Assembly: GCA_044507975.1 (NCBI GenBank)
Contig: JBIQIQ010000008.1
Location: forward strand, 1 to 45,458
Length of the DNA: 45,458 nucleotides
Direction: 5' to 3'
Source: DASRWD01 sp044507975
Lineage (GTDB): Bacteria > Deinococcota > Deinococci > Deinococcales > Trueperaceae
Part shown: piece by piece, positions 38,768 to 45,458 of the stretch
Numbering within the stretch: the first letter of the stretch is position 1
Layout of the letters: each line of letters begins with the position of its first letter
Translations under genes and position numbers: made by a program
The notes under the pieces: model-generated
The model's input: only the letters and a program-made list of their open reading frames with translations
What the model was told of the DNA's origin: nothing
Database searches by the model: none

Positions 38768-39667
38768 TCAACCCTCCCGCTCGCCCGCCGCCCCCAGGAC
38801 GGCCCGCGCCTGGCGCAGCACGGCCTCGTCGACCATTCGCCCGTCGACCGCCGTCGCGCCCGCCCCTGGCCCGGCCGCGCCGAGCACGGAGCGCGCCCAG
38901 GCGACCTCGGCATCGGACGGACGGAACCCGGCGTGGAGGGCCGCGACGTGGTCCGGGTGGATCGCGAACCTGGCCGTGAAGCCCAACGAGCGCGAGCGCC
39001 GCGCGGCCTCCTCGACCAGCCGCTCGGGGCGCAGCTGCAGCGTGGGCGAGTCGACGCGCCACGCGACGCCGGCGGCCGCGGCGGCCGTGACGATGCGCGC
39101 CCGGGCCTGGTCGAGCACGAGAGCGCGCCCGTCATGCCGGTCCGGGTGCGGCGGAGCCGCGCCGGGCAGCGTCGCCGGCAGCCCGACGTCGGCGGCGAAG
39201 TCCTCAGCGCCGAAAGCGACGCCGACGACCTTGGGGTGCTCCAGCACCTCCTCTAGGCGCGCCAGCCCGGCGGCGGACTCGACCGTGGGGACGACGCCGA
39301 CGTGGCCGAGGCCGGCCCGTTCCAGCCGCAGCGCCGCCACGGCGACGTCGGCGGCGCCGCCGACCTTGGGCAGGACCAGCACGCCGACGAGCGGACCCAG
39401 GCAGGCGACGTCGGCGTCGAGCTCCTCCCGTGAGGCGCCGTGCGCGCGGACCGCCACGACCGGCGGCAGCCACCGGTCTCCCCCCTGCCCGTGGGTCAAG
39501 GCGCGGACGCGCTCGCGCGCGCCCGGCAGCTCGGCGGGCGCGACGCCGTCCTCCAGGTCGAGGACGACCGCGTCGGGCCGCACTTCCGCCAGCTTGGAGA
39601 CGTACCGCTCCTGGGCGCCGGGCACGAAGAGCCAGCTGCGCGGCGGCGGTGTGGGCTGGTACGACAT
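38768..39667 (-). CDS. CoA-ester lyase, CitE/HpcH family
   Basis: A 299-aa TIM-barrel lyase of the citrate-lyase-beta/malyl-CoA lyase family. RSWLFVPGAQERYV starts the barrel; VVLDLEDGVAP carries a basic/acid pair; E130 (PTVESAAG) and D156 (GAEDFAAD) are the usual magnesium ligands. The typical RVNG motif reads VRAHG here, a departure near the CoA site. Such enzymes cleave malyl-, citramalyl- or similar CoA esters to acetyl-CoA or glyoxylate plus an acyl-CoA. With the family III CoA-transferase upstream it can form an activate-and-cleave pair. It starts 13 bp after the gamma-glutamyltranspeptidase-family gene. Confidence 0.88.
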   Translation of the reverse strand: MSYQPTPPPRSWLFVPGAQERYVSKLAEVRPDAVVLDLEDGVAPAELPGARERVRALTHGQGGDRWLPPVVAVRAHGASREELDADVACLGPLVGVLVLPKVGGAADVAVAALRLERAGLGHVGVVPTVESAAGLARLEEVLEHPKVVGVAFGAEDFAADVGLPATLPGAAPPHPDRHDGRALVLDQARARIVTAAAAAGVAWRVDSPTLQLRPERLVEEAARRSRSLGFTARFAIHPDHVAALHAGFRPSDAEVAWARSVLGAAGPGAGATAVDGRMVDEAVLRQARAVLGAAGEREG

Positions 39668-39680
39668 CGCGGCGCTCCGC

Positions 39681-41099
39681 CTACCTGCGGGCGACGCCGA
39701 CCGCCCCGCCGTCCTTCCGCGGGTCGGAGCCGCCCTTGAAGCGGTCGCCCTCGCGCATGGCGATCTGGACCTTGGCGAACGTCCTCTCGTAGTTGCGCAG
39801 NNNNNNNNNNNNNNNNNNNNNNNNNNNNNNNNNNNNNNNNNNNNNNNNNNNNNNNNNNNNNNNNNNNNNNNNNNNNNNNNNNNNNNNNNNNNNNNNNNNN
39901 GGTATGGGGTCCATCAGGGAGACGCAGTTGTTCCACGTGAAGCCCGTGCCTGGCACCACGATGCCGGCGCAGGTCGTCAGGGTGTGCGTGATCGACGCGC
40001 AGTTGCCGAGCTCGTCCATCACCGAGATGTGGGTGGTGAAGCCGGGCTTGTTGAGCTTCTTGCGATCCGGGAGCTCCCCGCGCCGGATCCTCTCGGCGAT
40101 GCTGGCGGCGTACTCCTTGCTCAGCAGCTCCTCGGTCGGGACGTGCGCGAAGCGCGGGTCCGCCAGGTGGTTGCCGCGCGTCACGCCGGCCCAGGCCAAC
40201 GCAGCGGCGACGACGAAGCCGTGCTCGGGGCCGCTGTGGTCCAGAGAGCCGATGTCGAAGTTCTCGAGGACGTTGAGCACCTGCAGCGTCAGCAGTCCAC
40301 CTCCTGGCACCGCCGAGCTGACGACCTCGTGGCCTCGGTAAGTGGTGCGTAGGGGCGGCTCGATGACCGGCTCGTAGGTAGCGAGGTCCTCACGGGTCAC
40401 GAAGGCGCCGTTCGCCTCGAAGTCGGCGAGGATCGTCTCGGCCAGCGCCCCTCGGTAGAACTCCTCAGGACCGTTGTCGGCGATCGCCTGCAGGGAGCGC
40501 GCCTGGTCGGGGTTCCGGTAAGGGTGGCCGGTCTCCATCATGTCGCCGTTCGGACCGTGGAACAGGGCCTTCGCGGCCTCGTTGTAGGCGTACTTCTCGC
40601 GCGGGTGAGGCAGCTCGGGGAGCATCGGCTTGCGCACGTGCTCGGCGACGTACTCCGGTATCGCGAAACCCCGCTCCGAGAGCTCGATGCTGGGCGCCAG
40701 CAGCTCAGCCCATGGCCGCGAGGCGTGGCGCTGGTGGATCGCTCCGAAGCCGGCGATCGTGCCCGGGGTCATGATCGACGTGTAGTCGCGCAGGGCCCTG
40801 TGGTCGTCGAACAACGGGAAGCGCCACAGGTCCGTGAAGCCCTTCACGTCGTCCACCCACATGTCGGGGCGCATCCTCGCGCCGATACGCGGCCAGAAGC
40901 CGACGTGCTCGAACTGTCCGGTGTCGGCCCTGTAGATCGTCGCCGACCCCCAGCCCCCTACCCCGCACATGAACGGGTCGACCACCATCTGCATGAAGCC
41001 TGCCGCGACCACGGCGTCGAACGCCGTGCCGCCAGACTCGAGCACCTCCACGCCCAGCTCCACGGCCGCCGGTTGCGGCGCCACCACGATGCCTCTCAC
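39681..41099 (-). CDS. Gamma-glutamyltranspeptidase-family Ntn hydrolase (interrupted by N run)
   Basis: The GTG start at 41099 overlaps the stop of the CoA-transferase gene (GTGA). Before the gap the protein has the family segments VVAAGFMQMVVDPFMCGVGG, TPGTIAGFGAIHQRH, EDLATYEPVIEPPLRTTYRG and PGGGLLTLQVLNVLE. The autocleavage site is the TTHISVMDELGNC region, with the nucleophile threonine starting the small subunit. There is no signal peptide, so it is likely cytoplasmic, and the RExAP arginine that binds the gamma-glutamyl carboxylate is not evident (WPRIGARMRPDM stands there). It may act on another amide, as HpxW-type members do. The N run at 39801-39900 hides part of the small subunit; the frame resumes and ends with GGSDPRKDGGAVGV. 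Confidence 0.85.
   Translation of the reverse strand: MRGIVVAPQPAAVELGVEVLESGGTAFDAVVAAGFMQMVVDPFMCGVGGWGSATIYRADTGQFEHVGFWPRIGARMRPDMWVDDVKGFTDLWRFPLFDDHRALRDYTSIMTPGTIAGFGAIHQRHASRPWAELLAPSIELSERGFAIPEYVAEHVRKPMLPELPHPREKYAYNEAAKALFHGPNGDMMETGHPYRNPDQARSLQAIADNGPEEFYRGALAETILADFEANGAFVTREDLATYEPVIEPPLRTTYRGHEVVSSAVPGGGLLTLQVLNVLENFDIGSLDHSGPEHGFVVAAALAWAGVTRGNHLADPRFAHVPTEELLSKEYAASIAERIRRGELPDRKKLNKPGFTTHISVMDELGNCASITHTLTTCAGIVVPGTGFTWNNCVSLMDPIXXXXXXXXXXXXXXXXXXXXXXXXXXXXXXXXXXLRNYERTFAKVQIAMREGDRFKGGSDPRKDGGAVGVARR
39801..39900. other. Run of 100 N (true assembly gap)
   Basis: No overlap exists between the flanks, unlike the first N run. Real sequence of the small subunit of the gamma-glutamyltranspeptidase-family gene is missing. 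For an intact gene the true length must leave remainder 1 on division by 3. Confidence 0.9.
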
Positions 41100-42352
41100 C
41101 TGCCTACCACCTCCTGGCCCAGTCGGGCCACTCCCGCCGTCGCCAGCTCGTCCACACCCTCCTGGCTCATGCCTGCCAGCGACGTCAGCACCTCGCGCGT
41201 ATCTGCCCCCAGGGCTGGGCCCGGCCGCGCCGCCGGCGGCGTCTCGGACGGGCGCACCGGCCCAGCGACCTGCCTGACGGTGCCGAAGGCCGGGTGCCCG
41301 TACTCCACCAGCAGGGCCTGGGCCGCGACCTGGGGGTCGGCGAGCGCCTGCGACAGGTCGTTCACCGCCGCCGCCGGCACTCCGCCCTCGAGCAGCTCGA
41401 GCCAGTAGGTGACCGGCCGCTCCTTGAACCGCGCCTCCAGCAGCCCGATGAGCTCCGCCCTGTGCTCGAAGCGGCCGCTCATGGTCGCGAAGCGCTCGTC
41501 CGCCAGCTCCGGGAGCGCCAGGCGTCTCGCCAGCTCGGCGTAGAACCCGTCGGTCTGGCACATGACCATCAGCCAGCCGTCGGCGACCTCGAACAGCTGG
41601 GACGGAACGATCGAGGGATGCCCGCCGCGGGGCTGACGCTCGGGCTGGTAGTCCCGGGTCAGCACCCAGCTGGCGACGTAGTTGCTCAGGTTGAGCGCCG
41701 TGGCGAAGAGGCTGGTGTCGAGGTCGCCTCCCACGCCGGTGGCGCGGGCCCGGTGCACTCCGGCGAGCAGGGCGATGCCCGCCGCCAACCCCGCGGAGAA
41801 GTCGACGACGCTGACTCCCGCTCGCGCGGGAGGTCCGCCCGGCTCGCCGCCGAGGGCGGCCATGCCAGACAGGGCCTGGATGATGTAGTCGTAGGCGGGC
41901 TGGTCCGCGCGCGGACCCTCGCGTCCGAAGCCCGTGAGGAAGGCGCACACGATTGCTGGGTTGTGCTCCTTCAGGTCCGCGTACGTGATGCGGAGGCTCG
42001 CCGCCGAGGTGCCACGGGCGTTGGAGAACACCGCGTCCGACCTCTCCACCAGGCGCGTGAAAGCGTCCCTCCCGCGCGGGTCCTTGAGGTCGAGGACGAC
42101 GCTCTTCTTGCCGCGGTTGAGGCTCTGGAAGAAGAGGCTGTCGTCTCCAGCGGTCCAGGGAGGCACCCGTCGACCGATGTCGCCCGCGCCAGGCGGCTCG
42201 ATCTTGATCACCTCCGCGCCGAGGTCGGCCAACACCATGGTCGCGAACGGACCCGCGCCGTACTGTTCGACGGCCAGCACGCGCACGTCGCGCAGGGGCT
42301 GAGCTGCGGTCGGCTGGCGTTCCGCCGCCGATGGGAGGTCGGGCCGGTTCAA
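41096..42352 (-). CDS. Family III CoA-transferase (CaiB/BaiF)
   Basis: A 418-aa enzyme that moves CoA between carboxylic acids. Family landmarks: VRVLAVEQYGAGPFATMVLADLGAEVIKIE in two parts at the N-terminus, SLNRGKKSVVLDLKDPRGR, and the catalytic aspartate D155 in QPAYDYIIQALSG, then GVSVVDFSAGLAAGIALLAG. The donor and acceptor acids are unknown. With the lyase two genes on, activation of a dicarboxylic or hydroxy acid is plausible. The TTG start at 42352 lies 4 bp after the DppC-like gene, with GGAAG upstream. It overlaps the next gene by 4 bp. Confidence 0.92.
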   Translation of the reverse strand: MNRPDLPSAAERQPTAAQPLRDVRVLAVEQYGAGPFATMVLADLGAEVIKIEPPGAGDIGRRVPPWTAGDDSLFFQSLNRGKKSVVLDLKDPRGRDAFTRLVERSDAVFSNARGTSAASLRITYADLKEHNPAIVCAFLTGFGREGPRADQPAYDYIIQALSGMAALGGEPGGPPARAGVSVVDFSAGLAAGIALLAGVHRARATGVGGDLDTSLFATALNLSNYVASWVLTRDYQPERQPRGGHPSIVPSQLFEVADGWLMVMCQTDGFYAELARRLALPELADERFATMSGRFEHRAELIGLLEARFKERPVTYWLELLEGGVPAAAVNDLSQALADPQVAAQALLVEYGHPAFGTVRQVAGPVRPSETPPAARPGPALGADTREVLTSLAGMSQEGVDELATAGVARLGQEVVGR

Positions 42353-42356
42353 GTTC

Positions 42357-43238
42357 TCACTTCCGCATCCTGGGGTCGAGAGCGTCGCGCAGGCCGTCCC
42401 CGATCAGGTTGACGGCCAGCACGGTGATGGCGAGGACGGCACCCGGGAACACCGTCAACCAGGGAGCGCTGCGCATGAGGATGCGCCCTTCGGCCAGCAT
42501 CGCCCCCCAGCTCGGGACGTCGGCCGGTGCGCCTGTGCCGAGGAAGGACAGGGAGGCCTCGAGCAGCACCGCCGTCGCGAACACGTACGTGGCCTGCACC
42601 AGCACGGGAGAGAAGGTCCCCGGCAGGATGTGGCGCAGCATCAGGCTGCCGTCCGAGGCGCCGAGCGCGCTCGCAGCCTCGACGTAGACATGCTCGCGGA
42701 CCACCAGGACGGCCGAGCGTGCGACCCGCGCGCAGCGTGGAAGGTAGACGAGGGTCAGCGCGATGACGATGTTGATGACCTTGGGGCCGATCGCGGCCAT
42801 GATGGCGATCGCCAGGAGGACCCCTGGGAGGGCCATGAGCCCGTCCATCACCCGCATGATCACCTCGTCGAGCCAGCGGTAGAAGCCGGCCAGCAGCGCC
42901 AGCAGCGTCCCCAACGAGGCGCTGATTAGGGCCGTCGAGAGACCGACGATCAACGACAGCCTGGCGCCGTGGGCGACGCGCGACCAGACGTCGCGCCCGA
43001 GGTCGTCGGTGCCCATGAGGTGCTCGGCGGAGGGCGGCTTGAGCCTGTCGAGGATGGCGAGCTGGTTGGGTCCGGACGGCGTGATCCACGGCGCCGTCAA
43101 CGCGACGACCGTGACCGTCGCGAACACCAGGACGCCGACCGCGACGGTCGGGCGGCGCAGCACCTTGAGGGCGGGGCGCACGCCTCTCCTACCCTTCCCC
43201 GAGGGCGCGCGCGCCGGGGCGGCGGCCACCGCGCTCAC
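42357..43238 (-). CDS. Peptide-type ABC importer 3: DppC-like permease
   Basis: A 293-aa permease with a long basic N-terminal tail (APARAPSGKGRRGVRP) before helix 1, then the GTDDLGRDVWSRVAHGAR signature, several helices, the docking segment EAASALGASDGSLMLRH and the DVPSWGAMLAEGR end motif. The GTG start overlaps the stop of the DppB-like gene (GTGA), so the pair is translationally coupled. The CoA-transferase gene follows after 4 bp. Confidence 0.92.
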   Translation of the reverse strand: MSAVAAAPARAPSGKGRRGVRPALKVLRRPTVAVGVLVFATVTVVALTAPWITPSGPNQLAILDRLKPPSAEHLMGTDDLGRDVWSRVAHGARLSLIVGLSTALISASLGTLLALLAGFYRWLDEVIMRVMDGLMALPGVLLAIAIMAAIGPKVINIVIALTLVYLPRCARVARSAVLVVREHVYVEAASALGASDGSLMLRHILPGTFSPVLVQATYVFATAVLLEASLSFLGTGAPADVPSWGAMLAEGRILMRSAPWLTVFPGAVLAITVLAVNLIGDGLRDALDPRMRK

Positions 43239-44179
43239 GCGTAGCGCACCCGCGGGTCGAGCGCCAGGTAGCTGAGGTCGACGAGCAGGTTCACGAGGGC
43301 GTAGACCAACGCGACCGCGATGACGGCCCCTTGTATCACCGGGTAGTCCCGGCGCTGCACGGACTCGATGACCAGGCGACCGGCGCCGGGGATGTTGAAC
43401 ACGGTCTCGGTGACGACGACCCCTCCGGCGAGCGTGGCGACCGAGAGGCCTATCACCGTCAGAACCGGGATCATCGCGTTGCGCAGCGCGTGCCTGAGCA
43501 CGACCGCGCGGCCGTGCAGTCCCTTGCTCCTGGCCGTGCGGACGAAGTCCTCGCCCAACATGTCCAGGACGCTCGAGCGCGTCATCCTCGCGATGATCGC
43601 GGCCTGGCTGAACCCCAGGGCGACGGCCGGCATGACGAGGTAGCGGAGCGTGTTGAGCGGGCCCTCCGACAGCGGGGAGTAGCCGGCGGCTGGCAGCCAC
43701 TGAAGGCTCACGGCGAAGAGCAGGATCATCAGGAGCCCGAGCCAGAACGTAGGCAGGGACAGCCCGAGCATGGCGACCACCATCACCGCGTAGTCGGCGA
43801 CCGTGCCGTGCTTGACGGCGGCGACGACGCCCAGGGCGATGCCCAGGACGACGGCGACGATGCTGGCTGTGAGGGCCAGCATCGCCGTCGGTTCGATCCT
43901 CTGTACGATCGCGCTCGTCACCGGCACGCGCATGTAGGTGCTGTTGCCCAGGTCCAGCCGCAGGACGCCACCGAACCAGGCGGCGAACTGCGCCGGGAGC
44001 GGCTGGTCGAGGTTCAGCCTCGCCCGCAGGTCGGCGATCTGCTGGGGCGTGGCCTCCTGGCCGAGCAGCGCCGAGGTGACGTCACCCGGCACCGCCCGGA
44101 CCACGAAGAACACCACGATGCCGACGACGAGCAAGGTCGCTAGCAGCGAGCCGACACGCCTGGCCAGGTACGTGATCAT
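43235..44179 (-). CDS. Peptide-type ABC importer 3: DppB-like permease
   Basis: A 314-aa permease with the family N-terminus (VRAVPGDVTSALLG), LDLGNSTYMRVPV near 93, helices, and the docking segment EDFVRTARSKGLHGRAVVLRH. It ends in DPRVRYA like its counterpart in importer 2. ATG start. It follows the binding-protein gene after 22 bp. Confidence 0.92.
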   Translation of the reverse strand: MITYLARRVGSLLATLLVVGIVVFFVVRAVPGDVTSALLGQEATPQQIADLRARLNLDQPLPAQFAAWFGGVLRLDLGNSTYMRVPVTSAIVQRIEPTAMLALTASIVAVVLGIALGVVAAVKHGTVADYAVMVVAMLGLSLPTFWLGLLMILLFAVSLQWLPAAGYSPLSEGPLNTLRYLVMPAVALGFSQAAIIARMTRSSVLDMLGEDFVRTARSKGLHGRAVVLRHALRNAMIPVLTVIGLSVATLAGGVVVTETVFNIPGAGRLVIESVQRRDYPVIQGAVIAVALVYALVNLLVDLSYLALDPRVRYA

Positions 44180-44201
44180 CGCGCGCGGCTCGGGGCCTCC
44201 C

Positions 44202-45458
44202 TTACTCCATCCAGGTGTTCCAGGCCTGGAACAGGAAGTAGCGCGCCTCTACGTGGACGTCCGAGGCGTAGCCGTTCACGAGGAACGTGTTGGCGAGCTG
44301 GATCGCTCCCGCGTCCTCGTAGAAAGCCTCCTGGGCCCGAGCCCAGACCGCCTGCCGCTCATCCGGGTCCGATGTCTGCTTGAGCTCTGCGAGCAGCTCC
44401 GCGTACTCCTCGCTGCCGGTGTAGTGGTTGAGGTAGTTGGGGTTGAGGTAGGCGATCATCTCGGGCTCTGGGGCGATCGTGAAGTTGCCGATGAAGATGT
44501 CCCACGCCTCCGGGTCGGAGCGGGTGGCGACCGTCGTGGCCCAGTCCCGCACGATGATGTCGCTGGTCAGGCCGATCAGGTTGGCCTGGTCGACCGCGAT
44601 GAGGGTGCCGCGGTACTGGTAGTCGAAGTCGCGCGACGTGATCCAGCGGATCACCTCGCCGTCGTAGCTCGACTCCGCGATCAGCTCGAGCGCCCGCTCC
44701 ACGTCGCCCTGGTCGTAGAGGTGAGCGCCGGCCTCGGTGTTAGCCATCGCGCCGTACTCGGCCGGCACGACCGTGGGGGTCAGGGCGAAGACCGAGTCGT
44801 CGCCGAAGGCGCCGAGCATGAGGGGGTAGACGTCGATCACGGCCTGCAGCGCCTGGCGCAGTTTCAGGTCCTGCATGACCGGTGAGGCGTGGTTGATCAG
44901 GGCTATGTAGTTGTAGCCGGGTCGCATCAGCCACTCGTACATCGAGTCGGAGGCCTGCATGTACGGGATGTCGCTGGCGGCCGCGCGGTAGTTGACATCG
45001 TACTCACCGGACTCGAGGCCAGCCTGACGAGTGGCGGCGTCGGTGACGGTGATGAAGCGGATGGTGTCGAGGTAGGCGTGCTTCGCCCCGGCGTCGCCCG
45101 AGGGCTCCGTGTTGAGCCCGACGTAGCCGTCGAACCGGTCGAGGATCACCTCTTGACCGCGCACCCACTCCCGGAGAAGGTAAGGGCCGGTGCCGATGGG
45201 AGCGTCGTTCGGCTGGTCACCGATCTCGGCGATCTGTGACGCGGGGTAGATGAAGGCGGCTCCCTCGGACCAGCCGAGCACGGACGTCAGGGTCCCGGCG
45301 GGAGCGTCGAGCCGGATGACGACGGTGTGGTCGTCGGCGGCCTCGATGTCAGCCGAGCCCAGGAGGTTGCGGCCAGAGCCGATGCGCCGCCAGCGGTCGA
45401 GCGACGCGACGACGTCGGAGGCCGTGAGGGTCTCGCCGTTGTGGAAGGCGACCCCCTC
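44202..45458 (-). CDS. Peptide-type ABC importer 3: substrate-binding protein (partial, N-terminus outside)
   Basis: The C-terminal 418 residues of a family 5 binding protein; the frame is open to the window end, so signal peptide and start are missing. Visible are FHNGETLTASDVVASLDRW at the start of the fragment, DAPIGTGPYLLREW and the C-terminal FLFQAWNTWME. It differs from the other two in length between these markers, so it probably binds something else. It heads, or is near the head of, the importer-CoA-transferase-hydrolase-lyase operon; genes before it lie outside the window. Confidence 0.88.
   Translation of the reverse strand, partial: EGVAFHNGETLTASDVVASLDRWRRIGSGRNLLGSADIEAADDHTVVIRLDAPAGTLTSVLGWSEGAAFIYPASQIAEIGDQPNDAPIGTGPYLLREWVRGQEVILDRFDGYVGLNTEPSGDAGAKHAYLDTIRFITVTDAATRQAGLESGEYDVNYRAAASDIPYMQASDSMYEWLMRPGYNYIALINHASPVMQDLKLRQALQAVIDVYPLMLGAFGDDSVFALTPTVVPAEYGAMANTEAGAHLYDQGDVERALELIAESSYDGEVIRWITSRDFDYQYRGTLIAVDQANLIGLTSDIIVRDWATTVATRSDPEAWDIFIGNFTIAPEPEMIAYLNPNYLNHYTGSEEYAELLAELKQTSDPDERQAVWARAQEAFYEDAGAIQLANTFLVNGYASDVHVEARYFLFQAWNTWME

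Noticed and set aside
39681..41948. 755-aa frame extending the GGT-like gene into the CoA-transferase gene
   Set aside because: GTG 41099 with the four-base GTGA overlap gives the family N-terminus; the extension is an arginine-rich shadow.
1..45458. CRISPR arrays, tRNA genes, transposases, integrases and prophage
   Set aside because: I looked for regular repeats, cloverleaf-type sequences and related protein motifs and saw none; composition is even across the window.

Overview
The window is about 45.5 kb of very GC-rich, gene-dense bacterial chromosome. It holds 44 protein-coding genes that I can support, two of them cut by the window ends and two interrupted by runs of 100 N. I see no tRNA, rRNA, CRISPR array, insertion sequence, integrase or phage gene. 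No gene-free stretch exceeds about 210 bp. Long open frames on the opposite strand are common, as expected at this GC content, and were rejected.

The most likely source is a Deinococcota bacterium, perhaps Trueperaceae-like. This is an inference from high GC, from the gene mix (peptide-type ABC importers, a bacterial deoxyhypusine-synthase homologue, YpfJ-type and M81 metallopeptidases) and from start sites of the form TANNNT followed by 6-8 bases and then ATG/GTG. That last pattern is the leaderless-mRNA architecture known from Deinococcus, but actinobacteria also use it. The two N runs suggest a draft or metagenome assembly. The first N run is an artefact: identical 55-base sequences flank it, and collapsing them restores an intact permease gene.

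Layout. 1-2.3 kb: tail of a PQQ-dependent alcohol dehydrogenase, then a secreted protein that appears to fuse two kinds of quinoprotein-associated binding protein. 2.4-4.4 kb: a membrane GGDEF-EAL protein. 4.5-8.0 kb: peptide-type ABC importer 1. 8.0-11.4 kb: a small orphan, leucyl aminopeptidase, a glycosyltransferase-like protein and MsrA. 11.5-28.5 kb: housekeeping and stress genes, many in divergent pairs driven by short leaderless promoters. They include Hsp20, a YgjP-like protease, a FAD oxidoreductase, ChaB, a DegT aminotransferase, a Tat-exported phosphoesterase, DedA, a SIP-type flavoprotein, guanine deaminase, an MFS exporter, a winged-helix protein, a TipA-like MerR regulator, an aldo/keto reductase, a YpfJ protease, a tyrosine phosphatase, and deoxyhypusine-synthase-like plus VOC dioxygenase genes.

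28.6-45.5 kb, all on the minus strand, is a catabolic region. One operon carries an importer (binding protein, two permeases), an M81 metallopeptidase, two enolase-superfamily dehydratases, a fumarylacetoacetase-like hydrolase and an NAD-dependent epimerase/dehydrogenase. Upstream of it is a GntR/FCD regulator whose promoter overlaps a perfect palindrome. A second operon carries another importer, a family III CoA-transferase, a gamma-glutamyltranspeptidase-family hydrolase and a CitE-like CoA-ester lyase. Many junctions overlap by 1-7 bases. The likely theme is uptake of small acidic or amide-linked organic compounds and their conversion to central metabolites; the substrates cannot be read from the sequence. 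None of the three importers has an ATPase gene in the window, so they probably share ATPases encoded elsewhere.
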